Below, in pieces: positions 51,097-59,422 of a DNA stretch of 64,000 nucleotides. The stretch's first letter is position 1. Every line of letters starts with the position of its first letter. Where the stretch lies: the NCBI GenBank assembly GCA_965199095.1, contig CBDAQM010000009.1, forward strand, positions 69,687 to 133,686. Reading direction: 5' to 3'. A model generated the notes under the pieces. It searched no databases, was not told the origin of the DNA, and was given only the letters and a program-made list of their open reading frames with translations. Source of the DNA: LMUY01 sp965199095. GTDB lineage: Bacteria; Pseudomonadota; Alphaproteobacteria; Acetobacterales; Acetobacteraceae. The position numbers were made by a program, and so were the translations under genes.

Positions 51097-52440
51097 TCAC
51101 GTGACGGAGAGTTGCGGCTTTGCCTCCGCGGGCTTGGCGGTCTGGGTGATGCTTTCCTCGGACACGAGGGACGCGGTGCCCCAGAAGCCGCCGGATGCCA
51201 AAACCGGCTGGCCGGACAATTCGAATATCGTTAGCAGACCGTTGCGTCCCGGCATCTGGAACGGCACCTGAAGCCCCTCGAAGGCGTGCTTGGCGCAGAT
51301 CGTCGCGGTCAGCTTGTCCCACCGCATGTCGCTGCTGCCAATCGGCCCGGCGAGTTCAGCCAGCGGCCGGCCGCTGGGGGGCAACAGGTGCTCCGGCGCG
51401 TTGCCGGCCAGCCCGACGAGGTTGCCCAGATCATCCAGCTCCCACATCCAGTCCGCGCCATCGGACGCCGGATTGGCCCCGACCGGGAGCAGTCCCGGGC
51501 GTACCCGCTGTCCAAGCCGGCTCAGCATGCTGATGAGCAACGCCATGATCAGCAACAGCGTGATGGCGACGTAGCAGGCGCGGTAAGCGAGGGCAGTCCA
51601 GTCGTCATCGGACATCGCGTCCAGGGTATCTGCCGCAGCGGTCAGTTGAAGGCCGCCCGGTTCGATGGTCCGATCTTCGCGCACAGCGCTGCTGCGGCTT
51701 ACGGCCGGCAGCACCGCGTGGATCATCCGGGTGATCCCGGCGCGGAACAGGCCGGCGTGCGACGCCGCGGCGGCTGGCGGGTCGGCGGAGCCGCAGCCGA
51801 AAACCTCTCCGGATGAGGAATGCAGGGCCAGCTTGATGGGGCCGTTCGTCGGGTCATTATCCCGCGTCAGGTCCGCAATGGCGGACTGCGGCAGAAAGCT
51901 GCCGGCATAGCCTGCGACCACGTCATGGTCGAGCACGGCGCGATACAGCACGACGCCGCGGTCGTTGCCGAACGGGTCATGCGTGCAACCCGTGAGCCGC
52001 AGGCCCGACTCCGCCGGCCGGCCCTGGATGGATCTGAACCAACGCTGCGACGCCAGGTTGGTCGAACCGTCGGGCAGCGGCAGCGTCCCGGCGACAAGCC
52101 GCCCGGTCGGCGCAACCAGGAACAACGTCTTCGCTGGCGCCACGAACCTCTCGGTGTGCAGCATGCGGACCGTGACCGCCAGGCGGTCTGGTGTCGAGAC
52201 ATCCTCCGTCCGGAACCAGTTCAGCGTCCGGTCGACCCGAAGCAGCCATTCCTGGATCCGCGCCGCGCGCTGCCCCGCTTCCGCGCTGACCGCTTCGGCC
52301 GCGTGCTGCCACTGGGCCGCTGCCTCATATTTCGCGTAGGTCCCGAACACCATGATGCCGCAGGCGATCGTCGTCACGATGCCCAGGACCTTCAACCGCA
52401 AGGTCCGGATGCCGTTGGTCGTCTTTGGATGACCGTGCAT
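51097..52440 (-). CDS. membrane sensor with extracytoplasmic Cache-like domain, no output domain
   Basis: The 447-residue protein has a first membrane segment at about 17-36, an extracytoplasmic region to about 285 that reads like a double-Cache/PDC sensor (WLLRVDRTLNWFRTEDVS, FLVAPTGRLVAG, SQRWFRSIQGRPAESGL, YRAVLDHDVVAGYAGSFL), and a second segment (YVAITLLLIMALLISML). The cytoplasmic tail of about 140 residues resembles a PAS-like fold (WMWELDDLGNLVGLAGNAPE), and no HAMP, kinase, GGDEF or methyl-accepting module follows. It may act by protein contact or be a truncated kinase/cyclase. Confidence 0.7.
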   Translation of the reverse strand: MHGHPKTTNGIRTLRLKVLGIVTTIACGIMVFGTYAKYEAAAQWQHAAEAVSAEAGQRAARIQEWLLRVDRTLNWFRTEDVSTPDRLAVTVRMLHTERFVAPAKTLFLVAPTGRLVAGTLPLPDGSTNLASQRWFRSIQGRPAESGLRLTGCTHDPFGNDRGVVLYRAVLDHDVVAGYAGSFLPQSAIADLTRDNDPTNGPIKLALHSSSGEVFGCGSADPPAAAASHAGLFRAGITRMIHAVLPAVSRSSAVREDRTIEPGGLQLTAAADTLDAMSDDDWTALAYRACYVAITLLLIMALLISMLSRLGQRVRPGLLPVGANPASDGADWMWELDDLGNLVGLAGNAPEHLLPPSGRPLAELAGPIGSSDMRWDKLTATICAKHAFEGLQVPFQMPGRNGLLTIFELSGQPVLASGGFWGTASLVSEESITQTAKPAEAKPQLSVT

Positions 52441-52523
52441 TTTGAGATCCCGTAAGGTCGCGACCTCGACCGTCGATAAAAATGGTTAACAGGTTGCTAA
52501 CGACGAGGAACTGTCATCAACCG

Positions 52524-53114
52524 TCAGGACGGCGCCATCATCTGCTTGGGGCAAACCACCCAGGCACTCCCCTCTCCGCTGGAGGGCGGCAGGCGCGCAG
52601 ACCCGACGCGCAACGGCCCGGCGCTCACGGCGGCGGTGCCGCCGCCCAGCAGCCCAAGCACACTCGCCACGCCGCGCTCGTCGAGCGGACGCGAGCTGGT
52701 GAACACGTTGCCTTGCCACGTCCCCGGCATGCTCCAGTCGCCAGCGGCGCCGCTGAAGGTGAACTTGGCGGGCCGGCGGCGGGCGTGTGCGGCTGGGCCG
52801 AACGTCGCCGTCAGGAGAATTTGGCGGGCCATGGTGGTTTGGATTTGCAGCGATCCCCCCGAGCCGCTGGCAGTCGCCGTGCACACGTCCGCACTGGCGG
52901 AAAACGCCCAATGCAGGTCGACCGGCTTCGGCGGCGGCGGAACGGGCGCTTTGGGCGGCGGCGGCAGCCGGTCAGGCGGCGGCGTGGCCGTCGCGACAAC
53001 AGGGGGTGCTGCCGGCGGAGGCGTGGTTGCGCAGGCTCCGACAGCAAGCGTCGCCAGCAGAACCATACTTGGTCGCCAGCCAAGACCGGGTCTCTGGGGC
53101 GGTGACATGGGCAT
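52524..53114 (-). CDS. putative lipoprotein with proline-rich linker
   Basis: The 196-residue protein has an N-terminal hydrophobic segment ending in a lipobox-like LAVGAC (Cys28), then a proline-rich spacer (about 31-65) and a small domain of unknown function with ASADVCTATASGSGG and GEGSAWVVCP, where two cysteines could pair. The AAGGAA site fits better to ATG 53108 than to 53114. Similar Pro-rich lipoproteins with a short beta domain are often anchored in the outer membrane. No family name can be given. Confidence 0.65.
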   Translation of the reverse strand: MPMSPPQRPGLGWRPSMVLLATLAVGACATTPPPAAPPVVATATPPPDRLPPPPKAPVPPPPKPVDLHWAFSASADVCTATASGSGGSLQIQTTMARQILLTATFGPAAHARRRPAKFTFSGAAGDWSMPGTWQGNVFTSSRPLDERGVASVLGLLGGGTAAVSAGPLRVGSARLPPSSGEGSAWVVCPKQMMAPS

Positions 53115-53260
53115 TTCCTTATACTGTCGGCAACGGATTGGCAGCCCGCCACCCGTTACCCGACGCCGGCTACGTGCCCAACACCCTCCTCCAAACTAAA
53201 GTCGTTCAGCGCGAAACCGCCGCGAGATGTGATGCCGACGGCGCCACGGGCGCCGTGCGG

Positions 53261-54496
53261 CTACGCAGGCAACTGTCCAAGCACCCGTTCAGCCTTATCG
53301 GCGGCGCTCTTGAAGGCTTTTTCTGCCTTGTCAAGCGTCTGTAGGTCGTCGATAATGGCGGTTCGAAAGATTTTTGCCGCGTCAGACTTAAATATGTCAG
53401 ACGGGAACTTCACGCTTGCCTGTTTGATGCTCTGCGCATGTTCTTGGCATTGTTTGAACTGACCTTCCACATCCTTCTTTATAGCGTCAATCTTCATCCT
53501 TATGTTCCGGGCAATCACACTCTTGCGTTCCGGATCGGTTTCATTTGCCAACTCACCGCCAATGCGGTCCCGCTGGGCATCCAGCTTGCCGCTCGCGTCC
53601 TGTGTCCCGGCATCCAACGGACCGGTTAGCTTGCTGGACCGGATGGACAGTTGCTCAATCGCTTTCAAGACCGTCGCAGTTACATCCATGCCGCCCTTGG
53701 CCGCTGCGTCCGCTTGTTCTGCAATGGACGCGATGCCCTCCCTCTCGTGCCTCATCTCGTCGATCAGGAACGCCAACTGGTCATTGACTTGGATGGCCTT
53801 GTCCTTCTGCTTTGAAACAGCATCCTTCTGACTGCTGGTAAGGTCCTGGCCCGAAGAGGCGTAGTCTTTGTTGATCTTGTCACGGCTCGCCTTAAGCTGC
53901 GACAATGCTTTGGTGAACTCACTGATCAACCCGTCGACGATCTTGCCGGCCGCAGCGATCCGACCGATCCCGTCTTTCACCGCCTTGGCGTCGTTCTTCG
54001 ATGCCGCGATGGCGATGGCGGCCAGCGTGTCGCTGCTGCCGCCATGCATGTTGATTGCCTGGGTCTTGGCTGCGGCAGCTTTCTTCAGGCCGGGCTGGGC
54101 GCCGTTGATGAATCCGTCCAACGCCTTGATCGTTTCTCTGACGACCGCTTGCCGCTCGTTGTCCGCCGCCTTGGTCTTCTCGGTCGAGAAGTCCAAGGCG
54201 ATTTTCTTCAGCGCCTCGTCAAGCTTCTTGATCTCTGAGCTGTACGTGGACGATTTTTCGTCCTTGGATGCTTTCTCAAGCATCTGAGAGTACTTGTTCC
54301 AAGTGGTTTGGAACTCGCTCTCCGCCTTAGAGAACAGCTTTGATTCGCCTTTCTTGACTGCCTCGTCCATGGCCTTTGTTGCGGACTCCAGGCCACTCGA
54401 CTTGCGGAACACCCCCATAAAGCTGTCGCTGGGCTTCTTCTTGGACGTGGCATTCTCAAAGTTGCTTTTAGCGTTCTTCCAGCTCTCGGTAAACAT
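53261..54496 (-). CDS. lower-GC helical/coiled-coil protein of unknown function
   Basis: The 411-residue hydrophilic protein is rich in Lys, Ala, Ser, Glu and Asp, predicted almost all helical (KAMDEAVKKGESKLFSKAES, KLDEALKKIALDFSTEKTKA, LDKAEKAFKSAADKAERVL). No signal peptide, membrane segment or catalytic motif is seen. Its codons are clearly less GC-rich at third positions than the surrounding capsule genes, suggesting transfer. Start at ATG 54496 with AGGGGGG eight bases upstream. The family is not recognised. Confidence 0.75.
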   Translation of the reverse strand: MFTESWKNAKSNFENATSKKKPSDSFMGVFRKSSGLESATKAMDEAVKKGESKLFSKAESEFQTTWNKYSQMLEKASKDEKSSTYSSEIKKLDEALKKIALDFSTEKTKAADNERQAVVRETIKALDGFINGAQPGLKKAAAAKTQAINMHGGSSDTLAAIAIAASKNDAKAVKDGIGRIAAAGKIVDGLISEFTKALSQLKASRDKINKDYASSGQDLTSSQKDAVSKQKDKAIQVNDQLAFLIDEMRHEREGIASIAEQADAAAKGGMDVTATVLKAIEQLSIRSSKLTGPLDAGTQDASGKLDAQRDRIGGELANETDPERKSVIARNIRMKIDAIKKDVEGQFKQCQEHAQSIKQASVKFPSDIFKSDAAKIFRTAIIDDLQTLDKAEKAFKSAADKAERVLGQLPA

Positions 54497-54612
54497 CACC
54501 ACACCCCCCTGACCGCGCCGTCGATAGGATGAAAGGTCTCGACATTGTCAAAACGATTACAACAACCGAGTGTTAAAGCAAGCGGCAGAGCACCGTCGAC
54601 AGCTTCAATGCC

Positions 54613-55830
54613 CTACGAAATTTCGTGTTCACGCGGAAGCGCGTCGATGAACGCAAGCGCACGCTCCAGATGGTCCGGCCAGGTCGCAGGCCGCCAGTGC
54701 GCCATGCGCCCGATCTGCGCCGCCCGGCGCGGCGACGGGTCGGCAGCGTAGTCCATGATGCCCTGCAACCAGCCGAGCCCGTCCAGCGGATCGAGGTAGT
54801 CCGGAACGTCACCCCCGACTTCCCGCAGCGCTGCCAGGTCGCTGCACAGTGCGGGCACACCCACCATCAGGGCTTCGGCCAAGGGCAGGCCAAACCCCTC
54901 GGCAAAGCTTGGGAACAGCAGCGCCCGGCACCCCCCCAGCAACGCGCCGATCCGGGCGTCGGTGATTTCGGATAGCTCGGACACGAAGGGCTTGATCACC
55001 TCAGACCGTTCCAGCACGTCCAGGATCATCTCGTTCTCCCAACCCCGGCGGCCCACCAGCACCAGGCGGGGGGTGGCATCGCCGAGCGTCTCCGCCAGCC
55101 GCCGCCAGATATGCAGCAGCAATAGGTGGTTTTTCCGCGGCTCGATCGTGCTGAGATAGACGAAATAAGGGCTTGCCACCGGGGCGCCCTCCGCGGCGGC
55201 CGGGCGCGGCTGCACGCCCAGCGGCGCCACCAGCATCGGCGGCGACCGGCCGGCCCGGTCCAGGAACGGCCGCAGCGCCAGCCCCGTCGCGGCGGAATTG
55301 ACGATCACCGCGTCCGACAGCGCGGCCGCCGTCTGCATGCGGCGCGTGTGGATCCTGTCATGGCCGGGCCGGGCAAATTCCGGGTATTCGATCGGGATCA
55401 GGTCGTGCACGAAGGTCACCAGCCGGGCGCCGCTGGTCGCCAAGGCACGCTCGACCCGCTCCCGCCGATGCAGGTGGCGGTGCGAGATCAGCAGGTAGAA
55501 CGGCCGGATTTGTTGCCGGCGCGGCGCCCAGAAACTCGGGCGCAGCGTTGCCTGCACCCAGATCATGCGGGCGGCGGCGCTGATCTCCGCGCCGCCGGGC
55601 CCGTTGCCGCCCCATCCCGCGCCCATCGCGGCGATGAACCGCCGGGTTGCATCCGCGGGCAGGGCGCGCAGCCGGTCCAGCTTGTCAATGGCGACGAATT
55701 GCAGCCGGTCCGGCGCCAGGCGCAGCAACTGCTCGGCATAGGCGAACTCGACGCGGTCGATCCCGGTCGGGGCGCCGCGCTGCGCCCGCGCCAGCAGGCG
55801 GGACACGTCCAGAAGCAAGGGGGCCTTCAT
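54613..55830 (-). CDS. glycosyltransferase family 4
   Basis: GT-B protein of 405 residues: LLLDVSRLLARAQRGAPTGI followed by DRVEFAYAEQLLRLAPDRL, VTFVHDLIPIEYPEFARPGH, VNSAATGLALRPFL, YFVYLSTIEPRKNHLLLLHI and LLFPSFAEGFGLPLAEALMV. The PTGIDRVEFAYA and HDLIPIEYPE segments occur in GT4 enzymes of capsule and O-antigen loci. It is on the same strand as kpsS and kpsC, 69 bases downstream of KpsS, so it probably belongs to that transcript. Confidence 0.88.
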   Translation of the reverse strand: MKAPLLLDVSRLLARAQRGAPTGIDRVEFAYAEQLLRLAPDRLQFVAIDKLDRLRALPADATRRFIAAMGAGWGGNGPGGAEISAAARMIWVQATLRPSFWAPRRQQIRPFYLLISHRHLHRRERVERALATSGARLVTFVHDLIPIEYPEFARPGHDRIHTRRMQTAAALSDAVIVNSAATGLALRPFLDRAGRSPPMLVAPLGVQPRPAAAEGAPVASPYFVYLSTIEPRKNHLLLLHIWRRLAETLGDATPRLVLVGRRGWENEMILDVLERSEVIKPFVSELSEITDARIGALLGGCRALLFPSFAEGFGLPLAEALMVGVPALCSDLAALREVGGDVPDYLDPLDGLGWLQGIMDYAADPSPRRAAQIGRMAHWRPATWPDHLERALAFIDALPREHEIS

Positions 55831-55899
55831 CGCCGTCTACCGGATGCACGACCGCGTCGGCAGATCAAGCGGCTTGGCCGGCACAGCCCGGAGGCGGGG

Positions 55900-57204
55900 T
55901 CAACCCGACAGGGCTGACACGGCCGATGCGTTCTTGCTCCGAGCGGTGCTCGCCTGCCGCGCGCCGACGGGATGCGCCGCCACCTGGCCCTCCAGCCGGG
56001 CGACGGCGTTGGTGACGAGTTGGCGGATGCCCTGCTCGCTGAAGAAGCCGCCGACCAGCATGCAGCGCGCCGCGATGACCTGCCGGAAGGCCGCGAACAG
56101 CACCTGGTCCGGCGGCCCGGCGTCGGTCCAGAAACTGTCCAGGCCACCCTGGTGGGTCATCCCGACGATGTCGTAGATGGCGGTGCCGAGCACGATCACC
56201 GGCCGCCCGATGGCCAGCGCCAAAGTGCCGGAGGTGCTGTTGACGGTGACCACGCCGCGCGTTCGCTCGATCAGATCCTGCAGGTTGCCCACCTCCAGGA
56301 AGATCACCCGGTCGGAGAGGCCGCTTTTCGCCGCCAGCCGCGCCACCAGCCGGCGCCAACTGATCAGCCCGTCATCCAGCGGGTGCTGCTTGATCACCAG
56401 CACGCTGTGCTCCGGCGCGTGCTGCTTGAACGAGGCCAGCACCATCTCGATGACCGGGGTCATGCTGCCGAAGCTGGAATGCTGGCGGATTTGCCAGTCG
56501 CAGTTCAGTTGCAGCGGCAGCAGGAAGAAATCGGCATCCGCCTTGATCTTCGCCGCCGTCTTCTCCGACCGGCGGCGGGAGCGCAGTCCCCGCGCCATTT
56601 TCCACAGCCAGCCGCCGTACTCGATCAGCGGATGATGCGGCCGATGCGTCTTATAGTATGGGTAGAGCGGCCAAAGCAGCATGGTCGAGAAATTATACAG
56701 CAGGTCCTCCAGCGCCCGGCGCCGGAACTCCGCCACCACGTGCGGGATGTTGCCGAGCGGCGGGGCGTGGGCCGCTTCCTCCAGGTAATAGTCCGGGTTG
56801 CGCGGCAGGGTGGAATGGCCGTTCACCCCATCCCGCTCGAAGGTGACCCAGTGGGGACGGATATAGCCTTCCTCGCAGACATGGACGGGCACCTGCATCT
56901 GGCGCGCCACGTCGATCGCCGTGCGGTGCAACGGACGGCAGTCGCCGAACAGGATGATGTCCGTCACCTGCCGCGACACGAGGATGTCGGCGAAGACATC
57001 CGGCCACTGGTCTTCCCGGCCGCGGAAGTTGATGGCGCCCGGCAAGGGCCAGAATACCATGTCGCCGGCGTTGAAGTTGACCCGGTGCACGGCATGCCCG
57101 CGGTTAGCGAGCTCCGTCCCGAGGGAGCCGAAGAACCGGCTCGCCATACCCTGGAGGAAGAGGAAGCTGCGCCGGCCGGGGGGCGTGCCAAGCATTGCGT
57201 TCAT
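55900..57204 (-). CDS. kpsS: KpsS-like capsular polysaccharide (beta-Kdo) transferase
   Basis: The 434-residue protein matches capsule proteins of the KpsS/LipB type, which begin the poly-Kdo linker on the lipid anchor of group 2 capsules. Recognisable parts: FLFLQGMASRFFGSLGTELA, VNFNAGDMVFWPLPGAINFR, DIILFGDCRPLHRTAIDVAR, VHVCEEGYIRPHWVTFERDG and a late LVIKQHPLDDG with GVVTVNSTSGTLALAIGRPV. Its ATG overlaps the kpsC stop by four bases. The C-terminus is an extra Ala/Ser-rich tail. Confidence 0.9.
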   Translation of the reverse strand: MNAMLGTPPGRRSFLFLQGMASRFFGSLGTELANRGHAVHRVNFNAGDMVFWPLPGAINFRGREDQWPDVFADILVSRQVTDIILFGDCRPLHRTAIDVARQMQVPVHVCEEGYIRPHWVTFERDGVNGHSTLPRNPDYYLEEAAHAPPLGNIPHVVAEFRRRALEDLLYNFSTMLLWPLYPYYKTHRPHHPLIEYGGWLWKMARGLRSRRRSEKTAAKIKADADFFLLPLQLNCDWQIRQHSSFGSMTPVIEMVLASFKQHAPEHSVLVIKQHPLDDGLISWRRLVARLAAKSGLSDRVIFLEVGNLQDLIERTRGVVTVNSTSGTLALAIGRPVIVLGTAIYDIVGMTHQGGLDSFWTDAGPPDQVLFAAFRQVIAARCMLVGGFFSEQGIRQLVTNAVARLEGQVAAHPVGARQASTARSKNASAVSALSG

Positions 57205-59168
57205 GCGATCTCCGAGGCGGGACGGGCCAATTTTCGGCGCAGGGACCCCTGCAACCGACGTGCCGTCACCAGCAGGCCCAGCTTGCGGCCGGTGTCGCCG
57301 TCAAGCCGCTGGATCAGGTCCTCCGGTTCGCAGGGCAACCTGCTGACCGGGTCGAGGTAGAACGGGTAGAGGATCAGCGTCGCCGCCACCAGGGCATCGA
57401 GCGTGAGGACGCGACGCGGCCGGTCGGGCGGGTTGAGGTCGGTGGTGAGCCCCCAGCCGGCGTAGAACGGCCGGCCATAGGTGACGACCCGGCGGCCGCG
57501 CAGCAAACCCTCGAACCCCGTCAGCGAGGTGAGAGTGTGGATTTCGTCCACGGCGTCGATCAGGCTGCCCATTGGGGCGTCGCGGAGGATGAGGTCGGCG
57601 TGGCGCAGGGCCTGCGCGTCGGGCACGGCGCCGGGCCGATGGCCGGCCTCCACGTCCGGATGTGGCTTGTAGATGATGAACGCGTCCGGATTGGCCGCCC
57701 GCACCCGCTCCAGCAGCGGCAAGCCGGGGGACAGCCCGCCGCCGCCGGCCAGGACGGATTTGTCGTTCGCCACCTGCCCCGGCACGAGGATGCGGCGACG
57801 GCCGGGTTCGCAGGCCAGGGCAGCCATCGGGGCGCCGATGTTGTATTTCGTGATCCCGCGCCGGACCAGCTCCTGCGTGAGGCGGTGGGCGCGGGCCAGC
57901 AGGTCCGGCGTGAACGCGGCCGTCTGCAGCAGGTGCTCCAGGTCGCTCGGGGATCGCGTATCGTAATAGACGCCCCGGCCGTCGATGATGACGGAGGCCG
58001 GCGGGATGAAATCGGCGCCGAGGCCGCGGGAACGGATGAAGCCGTCCTCGATGCGCAGCACGGGGACACCGGCCTTGGCCGCCAACGCGTCCAACCCCTT
58101 GGGCGCGCGGGACGGCCAGACGGCGATGCCGCCACCCAGGCGTTGCGCAGCGCCGACCGCCTTGGCCGCGCTATAGGCGTAGACCGGCTCGCTCCCGAGG
58201 AAATCGGCGATGCGGCGCTTCTTCCAGAACGAGATGCCGGCGACGCAGGCGATCTTCGGCAGCTTCTGGCGCAGCCGGCGCCACTCGACGGCCCGGTCCA
58301 GGAACGCCTCGGCGGAGATCAGCCGCCGGTCCGCCGGGTCCAGGTAGCGCGCGCCCAGCAGCAGGTAGGCCGCGGCAAGCTGGCCGGGATCGACCGGCAG
58401 GCATTCGCCCAACGGCTTGCCGGCGAGCCGTGCTAACAGGGCGACGGGCGAGTCCGGCTGGGCGTGGATTTCGGTGGCGGCGTCGATGAACGCCCACCGG
58501 TCACCTTCGGCAACCGCAACGCCGCCGGCCTGCCGCACCGCACCGGCAAGGGCGGCCGAACCGCCCAGCAGGCAGAGCGAGGCGGCGGACCCTGTCCGCA
58601 GCAGCCGCTGGAGCTCGGCCTGGTCGACCCGGTCGTTCCCGCAGGCGACCAGGAGCCGCATGCCGGCCATTGATGGCGGTGCCGGTCCAGCTGCGCCGCC
58701 GCCGAGGCGCTGCGCCACCAGCGCGGCGGCGAAGGCTGCGCCCCGCTCCCGCGCCGCCAGGACGGCGGGGTGATGGAGCAGCCGGGATCCCAGCGAGCCT
58801 GCCGGGGCGCCGCGGCGATAGGTCTGGATGATGGTCGAACTCGCGGGCGACCCGCCGGGTGCCTGCAGCAGGCTGGCGCCGAACACCGGGCCGGTCCGGC
58901 GCGGCCAGGTGCGGCGCGCTGCCGCCAGCGCCCCCGGCATGCCGGCCACGAACCGGAACTCGGGCCAGAAAGGCTGGATCTCACGCAGCGTCTGCAGCGA
59001 ATGCACGATGACGGGCTGGTCCGCACGCAGCGGCGCCGTCAGCACGTCCTGAAGCACCTCGCTGAGATACGGCGTGTCGCCCTGAGCCATGCTCTCCCCA
59101 CGACCCCAGCCCCGAGCCTGGGCACGGGCCAGGGTTCGGCGGGTTGTTAGCGGCTGCAACATGCGCAT
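57201..59168 (-). CDS. kpsC: KpsC-like capsular polysaccharide (beta-Kdo) transferase
   Basis: From ATG 59168 the protein is 655 residues, in the range of KpsC/LipA proteins, which contain two Kdo-transferase modules that extend the linker. The second module is well preserved: IACVAGISFWKKRRIADFLG, VLRIEDGFIRSRGLGADFIP, SVIIDGRGVYYDTRSPSDLE, ILVPGQVANDKSV, IIYKPHPDVEAGHRPG and VHTLTSLTGFEGLLRG-type. The first module (residues about 30-270) is much more divergent and short. Thus the N-terminal active site may be degenerate. An upstream start at 59231 is open but unlikely. Confidence 0.88.
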   Translation of the reverse strand: MRMLQPLTTRRTLARAQARGWGRGESMAQGDTPYLSEVLQDVLTAPLRADQPVIVHSLQTLREIQPFWPEFRFVAGMPGALAAARRTWPRRTGPVFGASLLQAPGGSPASSTIIQTYRRGAPAGSLGSRLLHHPAVLAARERGAAFAAALVAQRLGGGAAGPAPPSMAGMRLLVACGNDRVDQAELQRLLRTGSAASLCLLGGSAALAGAVRQAGGVAVAEGDRWAFIDAATEIHAQPDSPVALLARLAGKPLGECLPVDPGQLAAAYLLLGARYLDPADRRLISAEAFLDRAVEWRRLRQKLPKIACVAGISFWKKRRIADFLGSEPVYAYSAAKAVGAAQRLGGGIAVWPSRAPKGLDALAAKAGVPVLRIEDGFIRSRGLGADFIPPASVIIDGRGVYYDTRSPSDLEHLLQTAAFTPDLLARAHRLTQELVRRGITKYNIGAPMAALACEPGRRRILVPGQVANDKSVLAGGGGLSPGLPLLERVRAANPDAFIIYKPHPDVEAGHRPGAVPDAQALRHADLILRDAPMGSLIDAVDEIHTLTSLTGFEGLLRGRRVVTYGRPFYAGWGLTTDLNPPDRPRRVLTLDALVAATLILYPFYLDPVSRLPCEPEDLIQRLDGDTGRKLGLLVTARRLQGSLRRKLARPASEIA

Positions 59169-59422
59169 GAACGATCCGTCATGGCAATTCAAGATCGTCG
59201 GATGCGCCGCATTTGGCCGCCTGGCACGCACCGTCGGACTTCGGCGGGGAAGTTGTTACGCCGTCGGATCGCGCCACGGGAAGTATCGGCCCCGGCGCCG
59301 ACTGCCGGCCCCGGCGCGGCAACCGCCGCCATTTTGCGCGTGACTGCCCGGCGATGGCCTGCGGTAGGGCTGGTAGACGACACAGGGGCCGGCGATACTT
59401 CCAGACCGCGGCGCCGCCGCTT

